Source: Nitrospirota bacterium
Lineage (GTDB): Bacteria; Nitrospirota; Leptospirillia; Leptospirillales; Leptospirillaceae
DNA: 35,664 nt
Assembly (NCBI GenBank): GCA_021827365.1
Contig: JAKAWK010000010.1
Coordinates: forward strand, 1 to 35,664
Direction of reading: 5' to 3'
The notes under the pieces are model-generated. The model was given only the letters and a program-made list of their open reading frames with translations, did no database searches and was not told where the DNA came from. A program made the translations under genes and the position numbers. Positions 25,285 through 32,398 of this stretch are shown in pieces. Position 1 is the stretch's first letter; every line of letters begins with the position of its first letter.

Positions 25285-25407
25285 CAGGCCGCTCCAGCGG
25301 ATCGCGATGGGCATAGCTTCCACGATGACGGGCCCGTGGCCGAAGGTCCCGGACTGGTCACGCACACGACCAGCGGCGGGGTGCGCTTTCCATTCTCTGA
25401 CACTCAT
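25270..25407 (-). pseudogene. Possible 5' fragment of a broken gene
   Basis: On the minus strand, GAGGAGG lies 5 bases before an ATG at 25405-25407, an excellent start site. The first ~46 codons (MSVREWKAHPAAGRVRDQ and onward) read like genuine protein, but from about 25284 the frame runs antisense to the acetyltransferase gene. I read this as the head of a gene cut off by arrival of the acetyltransferase segment. The frame stays open to 24934, so a real 157-residue antisense-overlapping protein cannot be fully excluded. Confidence 0.3.
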
Positions 25408-25440
25408 CCTGGCCTCCTCTATCGCAAAGCGGAATGACTG

Positions 25441-28068
25441 TCAGGAACGGTCAGGAAGTCCCCGGACTCTCTCCTCAAGGGACCGGGCGATCCCGATGTC
25501 GTCCTGTGCTGAAAAGACCCCTGGAGGGACCGGAGCCCCGAAATGAAGGATGATCCTGCCGGGTCGCGGAAGGAGACGGTCGGGGGGCCAGACAATCCGG
25601 GAGCCCGAAATCCTTACCGGATATACGGTTGATCCCGACCTTCTGAGAAGGGCCCCCACCCCGGGCCGGAAGGGACCGATCCCTCCGTCGGGAGAAGGCT
25701 CCCCCTCCGGAAAGGCCACGAGCCCGTGACCGGTCCTGAGAAGATGGAGGCCCACGCGAAGGCCTGTCAGTGCCTTCTGGTCATCGAAGGGAAGGATCCC
25801 AAGCAGCCGTTGGAAGGGACGGAGACGACCCAGGAGGACAGGAGGAAGTCCCCAGGTCAGGGTTCGCGACAGAAGGTCCGGGGGAAGCGCCAGAGTGAGA
25901 AGGAGGGCGTCGAGGGGGGACGAGAGATTCGAAACCACCAGGAAGGCCCCTTCCGGAAGCGGAATCTCGCCCTCCCGCACACTGTCCTTTGCTGACCAGC
26001 GGGGCCAGGCAATTCTGAAGACGCGGCTGCCCGCCAGGCGAAGGATCCGATAAAGAAAGCTCTCCCTCAAGAGGAGACCCTGGCGGAGGCTCTTTCCGCG
26101 GGGAGGGATCTGGGAAAGTTCCGACTCCTCCAGGGGCCGTTCCAGGAGGTCCCGGGAGCCGCCCTCCCCCACTCCGCCTCCCGTCAGCCGGCCCAGAAGA
26201 TCCCCCACCGTGACGATCCCCGAGAGAAGCTCGTCGGAGATCTCTTCTCCCAGAATTTCCTCGATCTCCTGGAGAAGTTCGATGCGGCCCAGGGAATCGA
26301 TGCCGAGGTCGGCCTCAAGCTGGGCTCCGTCAGAAATCTCACCCGCCACCCCGGACACTGCCCGGATCCTCTCCCTGACCCGGGCAACGACCGGGCTGTC
26401 CGGAATTTTTTCATGGGGAAGGAGATCAAGACGCCGGCTGCGAAGCTCTCGATAGATTCCCGGGAGAAGGAAGCGGCGGAGTTTTCCCAGGCGGGTCCGG
26501 GGAAGGGGCTCTTCTGCGATCTCGAAGGCGGCGATGCGGCTGTGGCCCGGAATCTCGCGGTTGATTTCCTCGACGGCCGCGGAGAGAGCCCCCCGAAGAC
26601 CCGGAGCGGAGGTTTCAGGAAGAAGGATGGCCACCAGGGACTTTCCCTCGAGAAGGACCGCCGCCTCGGCAAGTCCCGCCCGCTGGACCAGGGTCTTCTC
26701 GAGGGGCTCGGAGAAGATGTTCTTGCCGTTGGGAAGGACGATCACCTCCTTCTCCCGTCCCACGAGGGTCAGGAAACCGTCTTCAAGGATCCCCAAATCC
26801 CCCGTGTCGAACCACCCCTCCCGGTCCTTGAGCGGCCTCTTTTCGCCTCCCGGAAACCACCAGCTCTCCGCCACGACCGGACCCCTGACCAGAACCCTTC
26901 CTCCCGGCCGGCCCTCCTCGGGAGGAAGGACCCGGATCTCCACCCCCGGAAGGGGAGGTCCCACAGTCCCGACGCGAAAGTTTTCCGGGGTGTTGACCGT
27001 AACGACGGGGGAGGTTTCGGTGAGGCCGTATCCCTCGAGCATGGTCAGTCCCATGGCAAAAAAATCCCGGGCGATTTTGGGTTCGAGCGCCGCCCCTCCT
27101 GAAAAGAGCGCCTTCATCCGGGGTCCCAGACGGCGGCGGACGGCGCCGAAAGGGAGGGCACCGGCCTTCGATCCGAACCGGCACCGGAGGGCATAGGAGG
27201 CCGGCAGGAGAACCCGGTGGATCAGATTCCGGAGGAGGGGGGGATTCCTGTCGATCTCTTCCATGATCCGCCGGTGAAATCGTTCCCAGAGAAGAGGGAC
27301 TGCGGGGAAGATCGTGACTCCTCCCCGCTCCAGAACCCCCGAGAGGGTAGAGGGCAAGAGGTCGGGAGGAAAAAGGATGGTCCCGCCGGCAGAAAAGGGA
27401 AGAAGGATGGCAGACATGTAGGGATAGGAATGGTGCAGGGGCAGGACGCACAGCACACGGTCGCGATCGGTGAAGACGCCGTAGGTCAGGGCGGCATCGG
27501 CATCCGCCATGAGGTTTTTGTGGGTGAGAGGGACTCCTTTCGGCTCCCCGGTGGTTCCGGAGGTGAGGAGAAGATGGGCCACCGTCTCGTCCCCTTCCGG
27601 GAGGGCTCCCTTTAAGAGAAGGTCAGCGCCTCCCGGCTCACCGGAAGGCTCCGGGAGCCGGGGGGAGAGAAGCCGGAAACTTCCCCGGGCCAGAAGCGAT
27701 TCGGCCAGGGCGGAATCCGAGAGGACAAGGCTTTTGATGCCGAAGCCCTCGAGCAGGCTCCGCACCGAATCGGGGGGGAGAAGATGGTCGATCAGGACAG
27801 GGATCCGGCCGGAGGCCATGAGAGCCAGGTCGCTCACCACAAATTCCGGCCCCGGGGGGGCCAGGAGGCCAACCAGGGTCTCATCCGGGCCAAGGAGCCG
27901 GGAGAACTCCCGGGCCTTGCGGCCCACCCTGTCCAGAACATCGCCGTAGGAGAGGACCTGGACCGGAACGAGCTGGCCCTCACGCTCCTCCCAGACCTCC
28001 ATCATGGGATGGGCCGGCCGCTCACGGGCAATCCGAACCAGCCGGTGGAGAAGAGAGGGGTCAGCCAT
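25441..28068 (-). CDS. AMP-dependent acyl ligase / acyl carrier / acyltransferase fusion
   Basis: An 875-residue fusion. Residues ~1-545 are an adenylate-forming enzyme with the P-loop-like LLLTSGTTGEPKGVP (167-181), GYGLTETSP, FDTGDLG and the C-terminal lysine region (TRLGKLRR). Residues ~565-640 are an acyl carrier domain with DLGIDSLG, whose Ser592 would carry phosphopantetheine. Residues ~690-870 are a PlsC/LPLAT-like acyltransferase with FPEGEPS and a late FRPG. The usual NHxxxxD catalytic motif reads NLSSPLD: the histidine is Leu715. The likely role is activation of a fatty acid, loading on the internal carrier and transfer to a lipid, comparable to Aas but in reversed domain order. The missing histidine makes the last step uncertain. 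It lies 44 bases after the beta-CASP gene in the same direction. Confidence 0.88.
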   Translation of the reverse strand: MADPSLLHRLVRIARERPAHPMMEVWEEREGQLVPVQVLSYGDVLDRVGRKAREFSRLLGPDETLVGLLAPPGPEFVVSDLALMASGRIPVLIDHLLPPDSVRSLLEGFGIKSLVLSDSALAESLLARGSFRLLSPRLPEPSGEPGGADLLLKGALPEGDETVAHLLLTSGTTGEPKGVPLTHKNLMADADAALTYGVFTDRDRVLCVLPLHHSYPYMSAILLPFSAGGTILFPPDLLPSTLSGVLERGGVTIFPAVPLLWERFHRRIMEEIDRNPPLLRNLIHRVLLPASYALRCRFGSKAGALPFGAVRRRLGPRMKALFSGGAALEPKIARDFFAMGLTMLEGYGLTETSPVVTVNTPENFRVGTVGPPLPGVEIRVLPPEEGRPGGRVLVRGPVVAESWWFPGGEKRPLKDREGWFDTGDLGILEDGFLTLVGREKEVIVLPNGKNIFSEPLEKTLVQRAGLAEAAVLLEGKSLVAILLPETSAPGLRGALSAAVEEINREIPGHSRIAAFEIAEEPLPRTRLGKLRRFLLPGIYRELRSRRLDLLPHEKIPDSPVVARVRERIRAVSGVAGEISDGAQLEADLGIDSLGRIELLQEIEEILGEEISDELLSGIVTVGDLLGRLTGGGVGEGGSRDLLERPLEESELSQIPPRGKSLRQGLLLRESFLYRILRLAGSRVFRIAWPRWSAKDSVREGEIPLPEGAFLVVSNLSSPLDALLLTLALPPDLLSRTLTWGLPPVLLGRLRPFQRLLGILPFDDQKALTGLRVGLHLLRTGHGLVAFPEGEPSPDGGIGPFRPGVGALLRRSGSTVYPVRISGSRIVWPPDRLLPRPGRIILHFGAPVPPGVFSAQDDIGIARSLEERVRGLPDRS

Positions 28069-28112
28069 GGATCAACACCCCCGGAGGCCCGCTGGTGCCA
28101 TGCGCCGAGTCC

Positions 28113-29510
28113 CTAAAGGGGCCGGGAGGGAAGTTCGCGGGACTCCCCCATTTCCGGCAGGATGACATGATTCCATCCGACCTGGGGGAGAACCTTCATG
28201 AACCCCTCCATCGACCTTTTTTCCCCATGGACCAGGATCGAAAGCTTAGGGACGGCCATCTTCCGGCACCAGTCGAGGAGATCCCGCTGGTCAGCATGGG
28301 CTGAGAATCCGTTGATCATGGCCCGGTTGATATGAACCTCCCGTTCCTGTCCGAATATCTTCACCGTCCTGGCCCCGTCCACGATCTCCCGACCCAGCGT
28401 CCCTTCACTCTGGTAACCGACAAAGGCCAGGGTGGACCGGGCATTGCCGATTTCCCGCTCGATGTGGTACATCATCCGCCCTCCGGAGAGCATGCCGGAG
28501 CCGGCGAGAATGATGGCGGGCCCCCTAAATTCGTTGATGCGCCGGGAATCGTCGCTGCTTCTGGCCAGAGTCAGCCGGTCGAAGTGAAAGGGGTCCTCGT
28601 GGCGGGACAATAGGTCCCTGACTTCCCCGTCAAAGGACTCCGCATAACGTTCGAAGACATCAGTCGAGCGAATGGCCATGGGGGAGTCAAGGAAGATCCG
28701 GCTCCCTTCCGGGAAAAATCCTTCGAGATCCCATTTCCGGAAAAGGAAGAGAAGCTCCTGGGTCCGTTCCAGGGCGAAGGTAGGGATGAGAACGGTTCCC
28801 TCCTTCCGGAAGGTCTCGGAAATGATTGAGCGGAGCTCAGCGGTGGAGTCCGAGTAGGAGCGATGATTCCGGTCGCCGTAGGTCGTCTCCATGACCACCA
28901 CGTCGGAATCGGAGGGCGGATCGGCCGGAAGAAGAAAGGATCTCCCGGAGGACCCGAGGTCCCCGGAAAAGAGGATGCGGGTCATGGCATTTCCCGCTCT
29001 CTCGGTGATCTGGACCGAGGCCGATCCCAATATGTGACCCGCGTTACGGAAGGTCGCCTCCACTCCGGGCGCCAGGGCAATCCTCTCCCCATAGCGCGCC
29101 GCATTCTGAAAACAGCGCATCGTGTCGAAGACATCCACCAGGGAGTAGAGAGGAGCAGGAGCGTGTTCATGATGGCGCAGCTGGTGTTCGGCATGCTCCT
29201 GGAGAATGTGGGCGGCGTCCATGAGGACGATGGCGGTCAGGTCGCGGGTGGCGGGGGTTGCTATGATGGGCCCCTGGAAGCCCCCCTTGACCAGAAGGGG
29301 GAGACGGCCGCAGTGGTCGAGATGGGCATGGGTCAGGAGGACCGCCGAAATCTCACGCGGGTCGAACCCGAAGGGATGGCTGTTTTCCTGCCCCATGTCG
29401 TCCCGGCCCTGGAACATTCCGCAATCCACCAGGAACTTCTTTCCCCCGGCCTCCACAAGATGGCAGGATCCCGTCACGCAACGGGCCGCTCCGTGAAACG
29501 AAACGCGCAT
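28113..29510 (-). CDS. MBL-fold, beta-CASP RNA-processing exonuclease/endonuclease
   Basis: About 465 residues, of the bacterial YSH1/CPSF-73-like family. The MBL part starts VSFHGAARCVTGSCHLV and carries LTHAHLDHCGRLP (HxHxDH), GHILGSAS, FSGDLG and METTYGDRNH. The beta-CASP part has IPTFALERTQELL, LDSPMA, GSGMLSGGRMMYHIE, FVGYQSEGTLGR and the C-terminal NGFSAHADQRDLLDW with HGE. These are the standard metal and RNA-binding motifs, so nuclease activity is expected. AGGAGG precedes two adjacent ATGs; the second (29508-29510) has the better 4-base spacing, the first is at 29513. It diverges from the FTR1 gene. Confidence 0.92.
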   Translation of the reverse strand: MRVSFHGAARCVTGSCHLVEAGGKKFLVDCGMFQGRDDMGQENSHPFGFDPREISAVLLTHAHLDHCGRLPLLVKGGFQGPIIATPATRDLTAIVLMDAAHILQEHAEHQLRHHEHAPAPLYSLVDVFDTMRCFQNAARYGERIALAPGVEATFRNAGHILGSASVQITERAGNAMTRILFSGDLGSSGRSFLLPADPPSDSDVVVMETTYGDRNHRSYSDSTAELRSIISETFRKEGTVLIPTFALERTQELLFLFRKWDLEGFFPEGSRIFLDSPMAIRSTDVFERYAESFDGEVRDLLSRHEDPFHFDRLTLARSSDDSRRINEFRGPAIILAGSGMLSGGRMMYHIEREIGNARSTLAFVGYQSEGTLGREIVDGARTVKIFGQEREVHINRAMINGFSAHADQRDLLDWCRKMAVPKLSILVHGEKRSMEGFMKVLPQVGWNHVILPEMGESRELPSRPL

Positions 29511-29596
29511 CATTCCTCCTTGATGTGGATTCTTCTGTTCAGCGCAAGCTGCCACAGTCTAGCACAATCCGTCCTTCCCGAAAACGCCCCGGGAGC

Positions 29597-29625
29597 TTGA
29601 CTCCCCCCGCGCAAATGGGTAGGAT
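29597..29625 (+). promoter_or_regulatory. Sigma-70-like promoter of the iron permease gene
   Basis: TTGACT (29597-29602), a 17-base spacer and TAGGAT (29620-29625). Transcription is expected near 29632, at the edge of the Fur-like box. Confidence 0.6.
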
Positions 29626-29631
29626 TAAAGT

Positions 29632-29650
29632 GATAGTGATTCTCATGTTC
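29632..29650 (+). promoter_or_regulatory. Fur-like operator
   Basis: The 19 bases GATAGTGATTCTCATGTTC match the classical Fur box (GATAATGATAATCATTATC) at 14 of 19 positions. The site covers the predicted transcription start of the permease gene, the right place for iron-dependent repression. No fur gene is in the window. Confidence 0.6.
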
Positions 29651-29662
29651 ACGGAGGACAGC

Positions 29663-30505
29663 ATGGAAACCTTTCTCATCGTCATGCGAGAGTCCCTCGA
29701 AGCCGCACTCCTGGTGGGGATCCTCCTCACCACCATCCGGAAGGCGGAGAGGCCGGGCGACCGAAAATATGTGATTGGAGGGGTGGTAGCGGCCCTTCTC
29801 CTCTGCGGAGCGGTTCTTGCGGGTTCCCGGGACCTTGTCGCCACCCTCTCGGGGCCCTTGAGAAACGAGCTGGACATTCTCGTCTTCTTTCTCGCGGCAT
29901 TTTTCCTGACCACGATGGTGGTCTGGATGCACTACCACGGGAAGAATCTCTCCCGAGAGCTCTCCGGACGTGTGGGCCAGCTTCTCGACTCGGGAGAGCA
30001 CTGGGCCCTTTTTCTTCTCTCCTTCTTCGGCGTCTTCCGGGAAGGACTCGAAACCATTCTCTTCCTTTGGGGAATCGCGACCCAGATGGGGGGTGCGAAC
30101 CTCTCCGAAATTCTCTGGGGTGTAGGGGGACTGATCGCCGGCATCGGGCTGGTCGTACTCCTCTTCCGGGGGCTCGTCCGGATTCCCCTTCACCACTTCT
30201 TCTCCATCACCTCCGTCCTTCTGATTCTCTTCGCCGCCGGCATGATTTCGGCGGGGGTCGGGCGCCTCGTCATGATCGGGGCCCTTCCGCCGCTCATAAG
30301 CCAGGTCTGGGATTCAAGCCGCCTTCTGAACGAACACGACATCCTTGGGGGTTTCATGGCGGATTTCTTCGGATACCGGGCGCGCCCCTCCCTGACGGTC
30401 GTTCTCACGACTTTCACCTACATGATCGTCATGATGCTCTGGTGGCTTCGCTCTCACCTCCATTCCCTGCGCCCCGGCTCCCAGCCGGTCCGGAAGAGCC
30501 GCTAA
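29663..30505 (+). CDS. FTR1-family high-affinity iron permease
   Basis: A 280-residue integral membrane protein with about seven hydrophobic spans. The two iron-translocating REXXE motifs are present: RESLE at residues 9-13 and REGLE at 126-130. The ATG at 29663 has GGAGGA 4 bases upstream and gives the typical short N-terminus before the first motif; the frame extends further back without support. FTR1/EfeU proteins take up ferric iron, often together with a periplasmic cupredoxin or oxidase partner, and a cupredoxin gene follows 59 bases downstream. A Fur-like box overlaps the promoter, so repression under iron sufficiency is expected. The protein ends with a basic tail after the last span. 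Confidence 0.92.
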   Translation: METFLIVMRESLEAALLVGILLTTIRKAERPGDRKYVIGGVVAALLLCGAVLAGSRDLVATLSGPLRNELDILVFFLAAFFLTTMVVWMHYHGKNLSRELSGRVGQLLDSGEHWALFLLSFFGVFREGLETILFLWGIATQMGGANLSEILWGVGGLIAGIGLVVLLFRGLVRIPLHHFFSITSVLLILFAAGMISAGVGRLVMIGALPPLISQVWDSSRLLNEHDILGGFMADFFGYRARPSLTVVLTTFTYMIVMMLWWLRSHLHSLRPGSQPVRKSR

Positions 30506-30529
30506 GGAATCATGAAAAAATACCAGAAT

Positions 30530-30558
30530 TTGATATTCACCCCAACAAAGAATAATAT
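30530..30558 (+). promoter_or_regulatory. Promoter placing the start site at the cupredoxin ATG
   Basis: TTGATA (30530-30535), a 17-base spacer and TAATAT (30553-30558; TATAAA at 30556 is a shifted alternative). The expected first transcribed base is about 30565, the A of the ATG. No Shine-Dalgarno is present. Confidence 0.5.
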
Positions 30559-30564
30559 AAAAAC

Positions 30565-30927
30565 ATGAATTTCTTTCGTTTCAAGAAAACTTGCCCGGCA
30601 TTTTTCCTGGCTGTGATAGTTCTTTTTCTGAGTTTTTCGCCAGCCCGTGCGATCTCCGGACCGGTTCTCCGGATTGATGTCGCAATACGCCATCATCGCC
30701 TCGAAACAAATGTCAGGATGGTTCCAAAAGGCCAGCCCCTTCTCTTTCGTGTGACGAATTTCGGTAACTCAATGGAGGAGTTCGAAAGCTACGATATGGC
30801 CTTCGAGGTTGTGGTCCGTCCGGGGCAGACGGTGGAGATTCCGGTCTCGGGTCTGGGACCGGGAACATACGAATATTTCGGAGACTTTCATCCGAGGACG
30901 GCTCGTGGCACGATCACTGTCAAATAA
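30565..30927 (+). CDS. Secreted cupredoxin-like protein (EfeO-type partner of FTR1)
   Basis: A 120-residue exported protein with a signal peptide (basic start, core FFLAVIVLFLSF, cleavage after SPARA). The mature ~91 residues form a small Greek-key beta domain of the Cupredoxin_1 type: PLLFRVTNFGNSMEEFESYD, VVRPGQTVEIPVSGLGPGTYEYFGDFHPRTARGTITV. A classic blue-copper Cys ligand is absent. Acidic residues (EEFES) and the late His are candidate metal ligands, as I recall for the EfeO-associated cupredoxins. It probably hands iron (or oxidises it) to the neighbouring permease. It has its own promoter and no Shine-Dalgarno, which suggests leaderless translation. Confidence 0.8.
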   Translation: MNFFRFKKTCPAFFLAVIVLFLSFSPARAISGPVLRIDVAIRHHRLETNVRMVPKGQPLLFRVTNFGNSMEEFESYDMAFEVVVRPGQTVEIPVSGLGPGTYEYFGDFHPRTARGTITVK

Positions 30928-30946
30928 ATCTCAGGACGAGGATCCC

Positions 30947-31441
30947 GTGGGGGACGCCTTTCCGACCCTGCCCTCTCCCCATTATTTGTCCGTACTTCGG
31001 CCTCTTGTTGAGGCCTATCAGGCCTTCCTGCAGGTCTCCGACCGGAACATCGCCTCGATGGGGCTCACCCGGGGTCAGTTCGACGTCATTGTCACCCTGG
31101 GCCGAACCGAGGGCTTACGATGCACAGACCTCGCCCGGGAGACACTGGTCACCAAGGGAACCCTCACCGGGGTCCTGACCCGCCTCGAGAGGAAAAAGCT
31201 GATTTCCCGAACCCAGAACCCCAATGACCGCCGCGGGCAGATCATCCGTCTCACGCCCGCCGGCGAGAAGGTCTTCGAGGAGGTCTTTCCTCGCCACATC
31301 CATCACCTCGAAATTTTTTTCAACAACTCACTCTCCAGCGAGGAGATGGACCGTCTCCGCCCGCTTCTCATAAAGATCCGGGACGGCTTCAGGACCCAGC
31401 CCTCCCGGGTCCGTCCCCGGACTGGCCGGAGACCTACCTGA
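30947..31441 (+). CDS. MarR-family transcriptional regulator
   Basis: A 164-residue protein. The winged helix-turn-helix spans about residues 45-115: LTRGQFDVIVTLGRTEGLRCTDLA, LVTKGTLTGVLTRLERKKLISR (recognition helix) and the wing NPNDRRGQIIRLTPAG. The flanking helices make the dimer interface. I chose the GTG at 30947 with GAGG about 6 bases upstream; the open frame runs back into the cupredoxin gene. It begins 19 bases after the cupredoxin stop, so it is probably co-transcribed and may regulate the iron cluster in response to a small ligand or redox signal. The stop codon region overlaps by 8 bases with the convergent lipoprotein gene. Confidence 0.88.
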   Translation: MGDAFPTLPSPHYLSVLRPLVEAYQAFLQVSDRNIASMGLTRGQFDVIVTLGRTEGLRCTDLARETLVTKGTLTGVLTRLERKKLISRTQNPNDRRGQIIRLTPAGEKVFEEVFPRHIHHLEIFFNNSLSSEEMDRLRPLLIKIRDGFRTQPSRVRPRTGRRPT

Positions 31442-32258
31442 CGTTCATCTCCGCTTCCTGGAGGCGCCGGCGGCACACCTCGGAGGGACGAAGGGTGCAG
31501 GCCATCCGGACGGCCTCCACCGCTTCCCCTCGTCTCCCGAGCTTTAAAAGGATGCTCGACCGGTTCCAGTAGCCGTAGAAGGAGCGGGGGTTTAACAAAA
31601 GCCCCCGGTCAGTCGCAGAAAGCGCCTTGTCGTAGGCTCCCAGGCGGAACTGGGCGGCTCCGATCCCGATCCACCAGACATCGTTTCCCGGCTCCCGGGA
31701 CGCCTTCTGGCGGTAAAAGGCCAGGGCCTTCCGGTAGTGTCCGGTCTCGAGAAGGACGGCTCCGCGGGTTTCGGCAAGCCTGAGATCCCGACGGGCCTTT
31801 TTTTCCTTCATGAAACTTGCGTAAGCCTTCCGGATATCCTTTTTGGCCACCTCGACCATCACATAGGCCACATACCCGTCTCCCGCCTTCCGCACCGCAT
31901 TGTGGACCACCCGCTGGCCGAAAAGATTTCCGGAGGCCGCCGCATCGAAGAAGTCGTGGACTGAGGCGGAGGTCGAGAATCCCTGGCGTTCCCCCTCCTT
32001 CCGGTAGCGGTACCGGACCGACTCCCCGAAGGAGCTTTCGACGATCTGGAGAAGGGCATTTTTCCGGGCAACCTGGATAGCCCCGGGAATCTCCTCCCCC
32101 TGGCCGAACCCGACTGCCCGGTAGACTCCCTTCGGAGCGTTTAGGGAGGAGACCCAGGCGGGAAGACTTCCCGTCTCTTTCGGATTCGATCCTCCCCCCG
32201 CACAGGCCCCCAGGGCCAGGGCGGTGACAGACATCACTGCGACCAGAAATCTTCTCAA
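31434..32258 (-). CDS. LPP20-like lipoprotein with TPR repeats
   Basis: A 274-residue lipoprotein. The signal peptide ends in the lipobox LGAC, with Cys19 to be lipidated. Residues ~33-150 match the LPP20/FlgP-type fold (LPAWVSSLNAP, GVYRAVGFGQG, a helix AIQVARKNALLQIVESSFG, then YVAYVMVEVAKKDIRKAY). Residues ~160-265 hold at least two or three tetratricopeptide repeats (GHYRKALAFYRQKASREP; GAYDKALSATDRGLLLNP; GRRGEAVEAVRMACTLRP). It starts at a TTG (32256-32258) behind GGGGGGA; an ATG eight codons in would cut into the signal peptide. It likely sits in the outer membrane as a scaffold. Convergent with the MarR gene. Confidence 0.8.
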   Translation of the reverse strand: MRRFLVAVMSVTALALGACAGGGSNPKETGSLPAWVSSLNAPKGVYRAVGFGQGEEIPGAIQVARKNALLQIVESSFGESVRYRYRKEGERQGFSTSASVHDFFDAAASGNLFGQRVVHNAVRKAGDGYVAYVMVEVAKKDIRKAYASFMKEKKARRDLRLAETRGAVLLETGHYRKALAFYRQKASREPGNDVWWIGIGAAQFRLGAYDKALSATDRGLLLNPRSFYGYWNRSSILLKLGRRGEAVEAVRMACTLRPSEVCRRRLQEAEMNVR

Positions 32259-32398
32259 GTCATCCCCCCCATGCGTTCGATCCGGGGGACTCCTTTGGTC
32301 CCCCCTCTCCCCGATTTTTCCAGCCTAACACAGAGACGGGGCAAAAATGGTATCCTTCCCCCATCCGTTTCTCCGGCTTCCTTTTATCCGGGAGATCC

